DNA from: Bacteroidia bacterium
GTDB lineage: Bacteria; Bacteroidota; Bacteroidia; Flavobacteriales_E; Vicingaceae
Direction of reading: 5' to 3'
Length of the DNA: 64,000 bases
Assembly (NCBI GenBank): GCA_030426475.1
Contig: JAUHYR010000001.1
Coordinates: 1-64,000 of the forward strand
Shown here: positions 14,976-24,851 of the stretch, in pieces
Position numbering within the stretch: the first letter of the stretch is position 1
Layout of the letters: each line of letters begins with the position of its first letter
Made by a program: the position numbers and the translations under genes
Notes under the pieces: generated by a model
The model's input: the letters and a program-made list of their open reading frames with translations, nothing else
The model's database searches: none
What the model was told of the DNA's origin: nothing

Positions 14976-17900
14976 ATGTATTTAAATTGTCACACTTATT
15001 TTAGTTTAAGATATGGGACGCTCTCTATTAAGGGGCTGTTGTCAGAGGCAGCAAAAAAAGGAGTTTCTTCTCTTTGTCTTACAGACATTAATAATACATC
15101 TGCTGCACTAGATTTTATAAGACTATCTAAAGAGTATAATATCACACCAAGAGTAGGAGTTGAATTCAGAAACCAGGACGAGCTTTGTTATGTGATGATA
15201 GCAAAAAACAATAACGGATATTTTTTAATCAATCAATTTCTGTCTTACCATCTTCATCAAAAACTGGACTTTCCAAAGAAAGCACCTCACTTGAAAGATA
15301 CTTACGTAGTTTATCCTTTTGACTTTAAACAAAACCCTAATCTTCTAGAACATGAGTTTATCGGTATTACTTATACCGACCTTACTAAACTTACTCTTCA
15401 TTCACTTTATAAAAGAAAAGAAAAACTGCTCGCATTTTATCCTGTTACTTTTTCTTCCGAAAAAGACCATAACACCCATCGTCTTTTAAGAGCCATAGAT
15501 AAGAACTGTCTTTTAACCCAGCTAACAGATAAAAGCTTGGCAAAAAAAGGAGAGGTGATTCTTTCAAAAAAAGAACTTTTAATGCGCTTTGAGGGTTTTG
15601 AATTTTTGGTTGAAAATGCAAGCCAGCTAATGGAGAAGTGCTCTATTGATTTTGAGTTTAACGACGCTTCTTCTCATAACAATCAAAAAAGCTATACCGG
15701 AAATGAGGAGTTTGATTTTCGTTTTTTAAAACGGTTATGTTATCAAAACCTTTCCTACCGTTATGAGGAAGTGACTGATGCTATACTTGATAGAATATCA
15801 AAGGAGTTAAGTTTAATCAAGCAGAAAAAGTTTGTTTCCTATTTTTTGATTGCTTGGAAAATCACAAAGTATGCAAGAGAGAGTGGTTATTTTTATGTAG
15901 GTAGAGGAAGTGGAGCGAACAGTATCATCAGTTATTTACTTCGGATAACTGATGTTGACCCCATCGAACTTGATTTATATTTTGAAAGATTCATTAATCT
16001 GTTTAGACAAAATCCTCCAGACTTTGATATTGATTTTTCATGGCAGGATAGAGAAGATGTTACTAGCTTTATTTTCAAACGGTTTAAAAATGTAGCACTA
16101 CTAGCTACCTATAATACTTTTCAGTATAAAGGATGTATCAGGGAAATTGGAAAAGTGATGGGGCTTCCTGAATCGGAGATTAAAAAATTGCAACATGACC
16201 CTGATTCTGCCGACCAAATCGGAAAGCTAATTTTAGCCTACAGCAAAAAGATACATGGATTTCCCAATCACCTGAGCGTTCATGCCGGAGGTATTTTAAT
16301 CAGTGAAAAACCACTTCAGCATTATTCGGGTACTTTCCTTCCTCCAAAGGGTTTTCCAACGGTGCAATTTGATATGCATATCTCTGAAGATGCAGGTCTT
16401 TATAAGTTTGACATACTGGGACAAAGAGGGCTTGCAAAGGTGAAGGATGCCCTTGAGATAATTTCCAAAAATCAAAATACGAAAGTAGATGTACACAACA
16501 TCACAAAACTGAAAAAGGATAAAAAGACCAATGACCTTTTAAAAGAGGCGAATGCTATTGGTTGTTTTTATGTAGAGTCACCAGCTATGCGGATGCTATT
16601 AAAAAAGCTAAAAGTAAATGATTACTTGGGGCTGGTTGCTGCCAGTTCTGTTATCCGTCCCGGGGTTGCTCAAAGTGGGATGATGCGAGAATATATTTTG
16701 CGATTTAGGTATAAAGAAAAAAGAGAGGAAGCAAAGCGAACTTCTCCGGTACTTTATAACTTGATGCCTGAGACCTATGGAGTGATGGTCTATCAGGAAG
16801 ATGTTATCAAAGTGGCGCATTATTTTGCAGACCTTTCATTAGCTGAGGCGGATGTACTTCGTAGAGGGATGAGTGGTAAGTTTCGATCTCGAAGTGAGTT
16901 TCAGGAGGTAGAGAAAAAGTTTTTTGAAAACTGTATTAAAAAAGGATATTCCGATGAGCTTACCAAAGATGTGTGGAGGCAAATAGAAAGCTTTGCAGGA
17001 TATGCCTTTGCCAAGGGACACTCTGCAAGTTATGCCGTAGAGAGTTATCAATGTCTTTATTTAAAGGCATACTATCCCCTTGAATTTATGGTTGCCGTTC
17101 TCAACAATGGTGGCGGCTTTTATTCCCGTCAGTTTTATATTCATGAGGCAAGAATGTGTGGAGCGACCATTCACCTTCCTTGTGTTAATCTTTCTAGTAG
17201 TGAGTTTAAAATTATTGGAAAGGATATCTATGTGGGTCTAAGTACTATTAAATCTCTTGAAAGTGCGACTCTTATTAATATACTAAATGAGAGAGAAGAG
17301 AACGGGACGTTTCTCTCTTTAAGAGATTTTGTGGATAGGGTAAAAGTGTCATTGGAACAATTAATCGTACTAGTTCGGTCAGGTTGTTTTGCCTTTGAGG
17401 GAAAAAGTAAAAAAGAGCTTTTGTGGGATGCACATTTTTTGCTTGGAACAGAAAAGAAAACATCACCCACTAAAAACTTATTTAAAGTAGAAGTTAAAAA
17501 AGTAGAGCTTCCAAAATTGTGGTATCATCCACTAGAGTCTGCTTATGATGAGATGGAACTGATTGGTTTTCCAATTAGCTGTTCTGTCTTTAAACTCTTT
17601 AAAGGACTTCCCGACAGAACCATTGCAAGTGATAAGCTTCCTTTATTTATTAATAAAACAGTTGACATTGTTGGGTATTTGGTTCATGTAAAAGGAACTA
17701 CAACTAAAGATGGGCTTTACATGAGTTTTGGTACTTTTATCGATATCAAAGGAAGGTGGATTGATACGGTGCATTTCCCAACTGTGGTAGAAAGATTTCC
17801 ATTTAGGGGGGCGGGGTGTTATCGAATTATTGGAAGGGTGATTGAAGAGTTTGAATACATCTGTATAGAGGTACAAAAGATGTATCGTTTTGAAAATATT

Positions 17901-17999
17901 AATATTGAAGATGAAGGTGGAGCGCTTCGTTCCACCGAGTCTTATTACAAAAAACCTTCGGGAGCTAAGGGTTTTCAGCAAAGAAAGAGGTTAAATTAA
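14976..17999 (+). CDS. DnaE-type (error-prone, DnaE2-like) DNA polymerase III alpha subunit
   Basis: 1007 residues. An N-terminal PHP domain begins with NCHTYFSLRYG. The polymerase active site is in NPPDFDIDFSW (about residue 350, three Asp) and a finger region follows with SVHAGGILIS. The C-terminal part has helix-hairpin-helix and OB-fold features. It is shorter than replicative DnaE (about 1150-1200 aa in many bacteria) and lacks an obvious tau-binding tail, as in DnaE2/ImuC. The gene follows the Y-family polymerase by 11 nt. Together they look like an SOS mutasome. Assignment to the exact subfamily needs a tree. Confidence 0.8.
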   Translation: MYLNCHTYFSLRYGTLSIKGLLSEAAKKGVSSLCLTDINNTSAALDFIRLSKEYNITPRVGVEFRNQDELCYVMIAKNNNGYFLINQFLSYHLHQKLDFPKKAPHLKDTYVVYPFDFKQNPNLLEHEFIGITYTDLTKLTLHSLYKRKEKLLAFYPVTFSSEKDHNTHRLLRAIDKNCLLTQLTDKSLAKKGEVILSKKELLMRFEGFEFLVENASQLMEKCSIDFEFNDASSHNNQKSYTGNEEFDFRFLKRLCYQNLSYRYEEVTDAILDRISKELSLIKQKKFVSYFLIAWKITKYARESGYFYVGRGSGANSIISYLLRITDVDPIELDLYFERFINLFRQNPPDFDIDFSWQDREDVTSFIFKRFKNVALLATYNTFQYKGCIREIGKVMGLPESEIKKLQHDPDSADQIGKLILAYSKKIHGFPNHLSVHAGGILISEKPLQHYSGTFLPPKGFPTVQFDMHISEDAGLYKFDILGQRGLAKVKDALEIISKNQNTKVDVHNITKLKKDKKTNDLLKEANAIGCFYVESPAMRMLLKKLKVNDYLGLVAASSVIRPGVAQSGMMREYILRFRYKEKREEAKRTSPVLYNLMPETYGVMVYQEDVIKVAHYFADLSLAEADVLRRGMSGKFRSRSEFQEVEKKFFENCIKKGYSDELTKDVWRQIESFAGYAFAKGHSASYAVESYQCLYLKAYYPLEFMVAVLNNGGGFYSRQFYIHEARMCGATIHLPCVNLSSSEFKIIGKDIYVGLSTIKSLESATLINILNEREENGTFLSLRDFVDRVKVSLEQLIVLVRSGCFAFEGKSKKELLWDAHFLLGTEKKTSPTKNLFKVEVKKVELPKLWYHPLESAYDEMELIGFPISCSVFKLFKGLPDRTIASDKLPLFINKTVDIVGYLVHVKGTTTKDGLYMSFGTFIDIKGRWIDTVHFPTVVERFPFRGAGCYRIIGRVIEEFEYICIEVQKMYRFENINIEDEGGALRSTESYYKKPSGAKGFQQRKRLN

Positions 18000-18028
18000 G
18001 TTCATATTAAACCATAAAAGTATTTTCT

Positions 18029-19102
18029 CTAACGAATTAACGTAAGGTTTCCCTTCTCCACTTTGGTTTCTCCGCTTGGTAGAGTGTATTGCACAATGTA
18101 AAAATATGTTCCTTCGGTTACGGGTTTACCTGTAGGAGTATAACCGTCCCATGCAGGATTAAAGTTAGTAGGTTCTGCTGTATTAATAAGGCTAATTTTA
18201 TACACTTGTTCTCCCCAACGGTTAAACACTTGTATGTTTAAGCTATTTACTTCACTAGCCGTTACTTCCCATAAATCATTTTCTCCGTCTTGGTTAGGGC
18301 TAAATACATTAGGTATAAATATAAAGGTGGTGTCTTGGGGTTCTTCTACTAATGGGCTGTCACAAGCATATACGCTTACGTTATCAATATAGTAATAAGC
18401 ACCATCATTCCATGAAGTGACAGCATGATTACTTACTTTTTGATAATTTCGTTGGGTAAAATTATCATCATAAAAATTACCTATGGTTATAAATTGCTCC
18501 CCCCCTTTAGCAATAAAACTATCTTTAACAATCACCCAGTTCTTTTTATTAGTTATTATGTTCAAGCTATCATTTTGTATCTGAGGAATTACATTTATTA
18601 AGTAATTATTAGGAAGGTTGTCTATCAACACACTATCAATGGAAAAATAAGCCCCGATACTACTAATAGCATAATTTTGAGTATCTGCTAACGAAACATA
18701 AAACTCAACACAATAAGTATAATCTTGTTTTAAAGAAGAAGATAATTTAGCTTCAATATACTCCCTACCATTAGGATAGTCTGCCGTATAAATACCTATT
18801 CCAGAATAGCCACTTAAGGAATAAGGGGCTTGATTTCCCATTACATTCTTTGGCACAGATACAAGAATTATACTACAAGTATTATACAAATCAGATGTCG
18901 AAACTTGTCTAATCGGTTGAAACCAATTATAAGCTTTATATATCTCTCCATAAGTCAAAGGACAAGAAACTAACGAATCAAACCCTCCATTAATCACCAA
19001 ATTATTCTGAGCAAAAAACGAATGAAAAGAAATAAAAAAGCAGACAAAAAGTGTCTGCTTTTTTAAACTATCTACAACCTTATTTTTAATTGATAATAAC
19101 AA
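18029..19102 (-). CDS. Secreted protein with T9SS type B (gliding-type) sorting domain
   Basis: 357 aa. A signal peptide covers about residues 15-32 (KQTLFVCFFISFHSFFAQ). The body is a beta-rich domain beginning NLVINGGFDSLVSCP, typical of Bacteroidota surface proteins with a carbohydrate-binding-like head. The last about 85 residues (FIPNVFSPNQDGENDLW, then FNRWGEQVYK, WDGYTPTGKPV and GTYFYIV) are the type B C-terminal domain exported by T9SS. The only in-frame start before the signal peptide is TTG at 19102, inside the end of the upstream gene (17-nt overlap), and the signal-peptide codons contain an intrinsic terminator hairpin. Confidence 0.75.
   Translation of the reverse strand: MLLSIKNKVVDSLKKQTLFVCFFISFHSFFAQNNLVINGGFDSLVSCPLTYGEIYKAYNWFQPIRQVSTSDLYNTCSIILVSVPKNVMGNQAPYSLSGYSGIGIYTADYPNGREYIEAKLSSSLKQDYTYCVEFYVSLADTQNYAISSIGAYFSIDSVLIDNLPNNYLINVIPQIQNDSLNIITNKKNWVIVKDSFIAKGGEQFITIGNFYDDNFTQRNYQKVSNHAVTSWNDGAYYYIDNVSVYACDSPLVEEPQDTTFIFIPNVFSPNQDGENDLWEVTASEVNSLNIQVFNRWGEQVYKISLINTAEPTNFNPAWDGYTPTGKPVTEGTYFYIVQYTLPSGETKVEKGNLTLIR
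19034..19064 (-). terminator. Perfect terminator hairpin inside the signal-peptide codons
   Basis: AAAAAAGCAGACA (19034-19046) and TGTCTGCTTTTTT (19052-19064) are perfect 13-bp arms around a 5-nt loop. The structure works in both directions and lies just downstream of the 1663 aa gene on the leftward strand. It also encodes Lys-Lys-Gln-Thr-Leu-Phe-Val-Cys-Phe-Phe of the next protein. Confidence 0.75.
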
Positions 19103-22100
19103 GTTTTCCAGTTTTTATTACTTCTTGGTTCGTTTTCAATACATACAAATATACGCCTTTTTCAGTATCCAGTTTCAACTCCTCTCGTTGGTTGGTGCTG
19201 TTTAGCATAATTTGTTTTACCATTTTTCCTGTTATGTCGTACACCTCCATTTTTCCGCCTTGCTCCAGTTGGTAATCTATGGTAAAGTTTCCTTTGCTTG
19301 GGTTAGGATAAATGTTAAAGGCTACCACTTGTTGTTGATTGACAACTGGAACGTCAGGCTGTGCTATTCTGCTTGACGAAACAGTATTATCCAGTACCTC
19401 ACACGGATTAACATAATTACCGGTATCTAGGGGGTCAATTATGGCTCTTGCCATATATACTGCGTCTCCTTCGGTAAACGGACACATATTGGCAATACTT
19501 TGCAACTGACTAAATTGCTGTACGGTTAAAACTTTACTTCCGCTGATTTGTTTTGCTAAACAAATGCCGTTTACTTCTCGTTGTAAGGCTTGCATGGTGT
19601 CTGCGGGTTGTGCAGAGATATTGGCAGACTGTAAGCCTATCACGGCACTTTGGTTAAGTGTATCCACACACAATAGTTCGGATATACTGTCTATTACTCC
19701 CATTGAAGCGTTACGCAAACTATCTCTGTATTGTATCAATAGCGTATCGTTTAAAGATGAATTGGCTATAAGGTTCCTAAAAACGTGTCTTCTACTCCAG
19801 TTCCACCATGCGGCAGCATTGCTTCCTGTAATTGGTAAATTACCCTGTGCTATAGTTATGGATAGATTATCTGAAATTACTCCACCGCCACTATTACTAG
19901 GACTACAAATTGGACCACAGTTTCCGTTACCTAAGTTAGTATTAACTGTTGTATAAGTTACTGGGCTAGGCGTTGGGATTGAGGCGTCAATAGTATTCTT
20001 GTATGGAATGTAGCCTGAAAGAAAAAAGCTTTGTCTAACGGTAAGGTCAGAAAATGAGCCGTTAGAACTGTTTTCAGCTATAGTATGAAAATATGGGCTT
20101 CCTAAGTAAGCGTTTATCCATCTATTTTCATTTGGATAGGTAACTCCATTGAGTATTGTTTTTTGTGGAAAAATAACACCGTTTTGGTTTAAACTTAATC
20201 CATAAAAATTTAAGAACATCGTGTTAAATGACCAATGTGTTCCGGGTTGGCTACCGCTAAATACAAACCCTCTTCCCAAAAAGTTAGGGTTGTTACAAGT
20301 AACTAAAAGGCTATTGCTATTATCACTTCGTATCCCTGTAATGTGAAGTGAATTCGTGCTATTTCCTCTAATGAAGTTTCGTTCTATTCTTCCTCCTATT
20401 GCATTGTCTAATCGTATGCCTTCAGTTTGTATATTACTGTTTAATGCATAAGGGTAAATAGTATTATGAATTACATTTGGTAATCTCATGTTTACCAATT
20501 TCACACCTGTTTTTGGTCCGAAAATGTTATTACAAATAACATCCATAGTATGCGAATTAAAACGCTGGTTAGTTGTTTCCTGTGCCAATACAGCTATCCC
20601 TGTGGTATTGTAACTATTCGGATACCAAAAGGTATTGTATATAATATTTGAATTACATATTGAATTCTGCCATGCCACTACTCCTCTATAGGCATTTCTA
20701 AAGTTGTTTCGTCTTACCTCCACTAGATTTCCACCAATAATACCTTGATAGTAAACTCCTGCTAAAAATATGTCTCTAAATCGGTTATTGAAAATGTGCA
20801 TGTGAGTGCTTTGATTGCCCCATACTCCGTATTGGCAACTATCAAAATCATTGGGTTGTAAACTATCCAAATCTCCCCCAACAAATACAGTATGTAGATT
20901 AGAGGCTGATGTACCTGCACTTGCTACGTTGGTTACCCATATTGCTCGGTGTAAAGGAGCAAAAGGCACTAGAATAGTATCTAGTATGGCAATGTATTTA
21001 AACTTATTATTTTCAATAATGGTATTGGAATAGGAGGTTCTTATTCCGTTCTCAAGACTGTCAAACACATTGGGCTGAAAGCTTGGTGAACCAATTCTAA
21101 GGGTATCTACACTTCTTACATCTACTCCAATATGGGCTTTATCTCCCAAAAATGGTTTGATTAATTTTGTTCCTGGACTAAAAGGTAATCCTGAGTATTT
21201 GGATGTAAATATACAACTGTCTATAGTTCCCAAATGACTACCTGCATAGGGTTGAACTAAAATTCCAATATAGTTTTTATTAAACAAGCTTTTATAAATA
21301 GTATATGGTGCTCCATTTTCTGAAACTATTGCATTTAATGCTTCTTCAAAATAACCACCTTTAACTACTAGATTAGCTCCAGCTTTTAAATAAATTCCAT
21401 CCCACATACTGTCTTGGCAAGCATGAAAGTAAGATGGGTCTATGGTTAATGTAACCCCTGAATTAACTACAATTTTTGATAGAGGGCTAAACCTTACGTC
21501 AGATTCTCCAATGGAATAATTTATATCTACTTCAAAGGTTCCATTAATTGCAACATGGTCACTGGTATTATATGCTGGTAAAGGATTACCTGTCCAATTA
21601 GTTGAAAAGCTATTTGCGGTCACATTGCCCAACGAAGGGTAAAGACCGAAAAGATTACTTGCTTTTTCATCAGTTATTGTAAAGGCTTGACCATTTACTA
21701 ATCCTCCACAACAAGCAATTAAATTGATTTGACTGGAATCTTGGCAACCTGCATCATCTGTAATAACAACGGTAAATTGTTCATTATTAGATGAGCCGTC
21801 AGGGTTAATGTTCCATTGTATATCAAAGCAATCGCTATTAATTTGAGTAATAGAGGTAGCTGTTGGCGCATTAATGGTGTACGTAACTCCCGATGGAGCA
21901 AAACAGTAAATACTGTTTGCGGTACAAGAATGTATTTGTCCCGTTAGCAATATGGGTGCGGTTAGTTGAGGCATTACCAGTACGTTAATGTTATCGCTGG
22001 CACTACATCCGTTGCTGTCTGTTACGGTTAAAAAGAAAGTGGTTACTCCTGTAGGGTTTAAATACCCGTAAGGGGTAGCGCAGGTATCACAGCTTAACAT

Positions 22101-24077
22101 ACCGATAGGTGTCCACTGGTATTTGAATGGTGCATCTCCGTTTGTTCCTATTAATGGTAATAATAATGAGTCTGTTCCGTAGCAAACTTTTATGGTGTCT
22201 TGTTCAAAAGATGCAACAAAGGTTTTTAGTGATATTTTCATACTGTCGGTGAGGGTAGTATCACAAATGGTATAGGAAAGATAAATGGTTGTGTCTCCTG
22301 TTATAGTAACAAAAAGGGTGGTGTCATTGTTACCATTTCCCCAATTATATACTCCACCTTGCGGAAATATGGTAGGGTCTATTAAAATGCTTGAACCGTT
22401 ACATATTGCTGTATCGTTTGGAAAGCCGCTAATTATATATTGAATTGTATCGGGTCTTTTAAATGCTATAGCTGGGCAATGAGGATTGTAGGAAAGGGTA
22501 ACTGCATCGTAACTTCTTGGTTGCACAAACGGAGCTGTATCAGCACAAGAATTAATTTTTGGTGCGTATCTCCCTAGTTGAGAATAAAAATTTCTTCCCC
22601 AAGTAATTGCTTTACCATTATCATATATCACGGTATTATGTTGAAATGCTCCTGCCGTTTGTATATCAATAATTTTTGTTGCTCCTGTTGGCACAGGTAA
22701 TGTATATTGAGGGAAAAAGCTTGTTTTAACAGCATTTGCATTGGGGTTAATGCTTCCTACACAATCATAACCGTTTCCAGTTAATACGGGTGTAATTACT
22801 CCTCCAACGTTGTAACCGCTTCCCATATAGGTATTGTTTCCTGTTATCAATATACTAAAGTCTCTACCTGCCGCAATATCTATTTTACTTACGGCATCAA
22901 CTGCGGAAAGGTGTAGTGCCGCAAACTGATTTGCTCCTGCCAAACCTAGTTGTCCTGAACTATTATTCCCCCACACCCATAATCTATTCATAGAGTCAAG
23001 AGCTAGTGTGTGGGTTTCTCCTGAGCTAATATCTTTTATAGCCCTAAGTACATTATTACTGCCGTCTCTGACTAAAGCTGGAGATGAAATTACTGGTGTG
23101 GTAATATTTTGTCCCAAAGCACCTCCTCCATTGCTTCCCCATGAATAAACTCTTCCAGTAGTATCTAAAACAACTACAAATGCAGCACCCGCATCTACCT
23201 TATATGCGGAGCTTATTCCTGTTACTTTTGTAGGTGTGCTGTTTATTCCTCCTGTTGTTCCGTTTCCTAATTGTCCTGAACTGTTAGAACCCCATGTTAA
23301 TACTTCTCCTCTAGTATTAATTGCCACAGCAAAATTTTCTGCAAGAGCAATATCAACAATATTACATACTTGCACTTGTATAGGACAACTGGAACTGCTT
23401 GGGGTTAATGAACCAAATACTCCATTGGTATTTGCTCCCCAAACATACACATCACCTTTGTTTGTTAATGCCATTGAAATACTGGAAGCGACATCAACTT
23501 TAACCACTGTATCGGTTATACCAAGTATTCTAAAGTAGTTATAATAATCGTGATGAATATCTGATAAGTCTGACGCACAACTGCTACCTAGTTGACCAGA
23601 GGAATTGTCTCCAAAAGCTTCAATTTTTCCATCTCTACATATTAGTAAAGTGTGTTCTTTAGGTTCGGCAAGCTTAAAAAAACATATTTCATAATTAATA
23701 TCAAACGTAGTGTCATTCTTTTCTACTAACAGCTTATAGCTATTTCCAACAATAGTATAAATAGCAAGGCTTAAAACTGAATCTCCCACAACTATACTAT
23801 CCATTGCTAAAATAGTTCCGTTACAACTGTCTAATAAAGCTAGTTTGGTAACGTAACCCGGAACACTAAATCCTTGTAGGATATTAATCTGAACATTTTC
23901 TCCTGTGCCCGTGAACTGATGCCAACTGACACCCTGTCCAACAGGGATGTAATAGTTTTGGTAGTTACACACCGTATCTACTGTGGATGTGATAGGCGAA
24001 TTACAGCTCGTTTGAGCATTTATAGCCATACTGATTACTATAAAAAGTAGGCTAAGGATTTTAAGTAGTTTACTCAT
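19086..24077 (-). CDS. Giant secreted RCC1-repeat and beta-helix protein, T9SS type A sorting domain
   Basis: 1663 aa with a signal peptide (MSKLLKILSLLFIVISMAIN). Residues about 145-510 contain at least five RCC1-type blades (VYVWGANTNGVFG, VLTWGSNSSGQLG, VYSWGSNGGGALG, LWVWGNNSSGQLG, AITWGRNFYSQLG). Ig/PKD-like segments follow (about 560-800), then a long right-handed beta-helix-like stretch (about 880-1330) full of Asn-rich turns. The end (FNIYPNPSKGNFTIDYQ and ITGKMVKQIML) is a type A sorting domain. It is probably exported and attached to the cell surface. Substrate is unknown. The downstream type B gene overlaps it by 17 nt. Confidence 0.8.
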   Translation of the reverse strand: MSKLLKILSLLFIVISMAINAQTSCNSPITSTVDTVCNYQNYYIPVGQGVSWHQFTGTGENVQINILQGFSVPGYVTKLALLDSCNGTILAMDSIVVGDSVLSLAIYTIVGNSYKLLVEKNDTTFDINYEICFFKLAEPKEHTLLICRDGKIEAFGDNSSGQLGSSCASDLSDIHHDYYNYFRILGITDTVVKVDVASSISMALTNKGDVYVWGANTNGVFGSLTPSSSSCPIQVQVCNIVDIALAENFAVAINTRGEVLTWGSNSSGQLGNGTTGGINSTPTKVTGISSAYKVDAGAAFVVVLDTTGRVYSWGSNGGGALGQNITTPVISSPALVRDGSNNVLRAIKDISSGETHTLALDSMNRLWVWGNNSSGQLGLAGANQFAALHLSAVDAVSKIDIAAGRDFSILITGNNTYMGSGYNVGGVITPVLTGNGYDCVGSINPNANAVKTSFFPQYTLPVPTGATKIIDIQTAGAFQHNTVIYDNGKAITWGRNFYSQLGRYAPKINSCADTAPFVQPRSYDAVTLSYNPHCPAIAFKRPDTIQYIISGFPNDTAICNGSSILIDPTIFPQGGVYNWGNGNNDTTLFVTITGDTTIYLSYTICDTTLTDSMKISLKTFVASFEQDTIKVCYGTDSLLLPLIGTNGDAPFKYQWTPIGMLSCDTCATPYGYLNPTGVTTFFLTVTDSNGCSASDNINVLVMPQLTAPILLTGQIHSCTANSIYCFAPSGVTYTINAPTATSITQINSDCFDIQWNINPDGSSNNEQFTVVITDDAGCQDSSQINLIACCGGLVNGQAFTITDEKASNLFGLYPSLGNVTANSFSTNWTGNPLPAYNTSDHVAINGTFEVDINYSIGESDVRFSPLSKIVVNSGVTLTIDPSYFHACQDSMWDGIYLKAGANLVVKGGYFEEALNAIVSENGAPYTIYKSLFNKNYIGILVQPYAGSHLGTIDSCIFTSKYSGLPFSPGTKLIKPFLGDKAHIGVDVRSVDTLRIGSPSFQPNVFDSLENGIRTSYSNTIIENNKFKYIAILDTILVPFAPLHRAIWVTNVASAGTSASNLHTVFVGGDLDSLQPNDFDSCQYGVWGNQSTHMHIFNNRFRDIFLAGVYYQGIIGGNLVEVRRNNFRNAYRGVVAWQNSICNSNIIYNTFWYPNSYNTTGIAVLAQETTNQRFNSHTMDVICNNIFGPKTGVKLVNMRLPNVIHNTIYPYALNSNIQTEGIRLDNAIGGRIERNFIRGNSTNSLHITGIRSDNSNSLLVTCNNPNFLGRGFVFSGSQPGTHWSFNTMFLNFYGLSLNQNGVIFPQKTILNGVTYPNENRWINAYLGSPYFHTIAENSSNGSFSDLTVRQSFFLSGYIPYKNTIDASIPTPSPVTYTTVNTNLGNGNCGPICSPSNSGGGVISDNLSITIAQGNLPITGSNAAAWWNWSRRHVFRNLIANSSLNDTLLIQYRDSLRNASMGVIDSISELLCVDTLNQSAVIGLQSANISAQPADTMQALQREVNGICLAKQISGSKVLTVQQFSQLQSIANMCPFTEGDAVYMARAIIDPLDTGNYVNPCEVLDNTVSSSRIAQPDVPVVNQQQVVAFNIYPNPSKGNFTIDYQLEQGGKMEVYDITGKMVKQIMLNSTNQREELKLDTEKGVYLYVLKTNQEVIKTGKLVIIN

Positions 24078-24231
24078 AGTTGGTTAATTTTAGATTTGCG
24101 ATTTTAAGAATTTATTTTGCTCCCTTCCAAATAAAAAATAGGAAAGGCTTGTTTTTGCTCATTTTCGGTAATGTATTGATTGATAGTGTGTTTTATACGT
24201 ATTTTTACTTAGCTTAACTAGGTATTTATAC

Positions 24232-24603
24232 TTAGATTGTATTTTCATAATAGTTTATTTTATTGGCGATTTTATCAATGGAAAATTCATGTTTTACAAT
24301 AAATCCGTCTGCTCCGTTTTTTAAAAATTCCTGCTTCACAAATTCTTCATCTATAATAGATAGTCCGATGATTTTTATTTCGGGATAGTTATCTTTAACT
24401 TGTTGTGTTGTTTTTGCTCCGTTTTGATGTTTCATTTCATAGTCCATGAAAATAACATCTACTTCATTTCTTTTTAGAAAGGGAATGACTTCTATTCCGT
24501 CTTCACATTCTCCGATAATATGTAAAGTGGGAAGTATATTAAACACTTTTTTCAGTGCTTCTCTGAATACAGAGCTGTCATCTACGAGTAATACTTTTAT
24601 CAT
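24232..24603 (-). CDS. Receiver-only response regulator
   Basis: 123 aa, a single REC domain of about the usual 115-125 residues with no output domain. Acidic pocket VLLVDDSS near the N-terminus, phosphoacceptor Asp in VIFMDYEM (about residue 54), Ser/Thr-like position in IIGLSI (about 82) and Lys in FIVKHEF (about 104). A stand-alone receiver would pass phosphate to, or compete with, a partner protein. No histidine kinase is nearby. Sequence type resembles LuxR/NarL-type receivers. Confidence 0.85.
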   Translation of the reverse strand: MIKVLLVDDSSVFREALKKVFNILPTLHIIGECEDGIEVIPFLKRNEVDVIFMDYEMKHQNGAKTTQQVKDNYPEIKIIGLSIIDEEFVKQEFLKNGADGFIVKHEFSIDKIANKINYYENTI

Positions 24604-24664
24604 AGTGGTTCAATTTTTATTCATCCCCCACTATAAAATAGATAGGGGTGAAACTTCAACTTAT

Positions 24665-24780
24665 CGGCAAATAGGTACGACCAGTACCCTGCAACCAAAC
24701 AAGCGAAGCCCACCCCATACGGTGAGCTTACAGCTTATAATTCAAGGTTGCAGTTTAAAATTGGTCGTTTTATTTGCCTG
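24665..24780. repeat. Long imperfect palindrome (116 bp)
   Basis: Left arm 24665-24696 (CGGCAAATAGGTACGACCAG and on to GCAACC) pairs imperfectly with right arm 24746-24780 (GGTTGCAGTTTAAAATTGG to TTTGCCTG). Inner segments AAGCGAAGCCCACC and GGTGAGCTTACAGCTT also pair in part. The whole can fold into a long hairpin. No gene is inside. Confidence 0.6.
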
Positions 24781-24851
24781 AATTATAGCATAAGCTATAA
24801 AAACAATATTTTTGTAAATGTAAATCAGAAGTTTAGAACTCACAAATTCTA

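Larger units (their letters stand above)
1..17999. mobile_element. Putative integrated virus-like element with SOS polymerase cassette
   Basis: From the window edge to about 13.66 kb all genes run leftward, often with 1-16 nt overlaps. They include an S24 repressor, HTH proteins, a XRE-ImmA/IrrE protein and many small membrane or beta-rich proteins without housekeeping function. Two polymerase genes run divergently from the repressor. The layout of repressor, regulators and late small structural-looking genes is that of a temperate element. No integrase, terminase, portal or tail gene is seen, and the left end is not in the window. The right limit is placed after the DnaE-type gene because secreted T9SS genes begin there. 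The element as a unit is inference. Confidence 0.45.

Noticed and set aside
19090-23538. Plus-strand frames inside the RCC1 protein gene
   Set aside because: All are shadows of the repeat-rich minus-strand gene without start context or protein-like composition.
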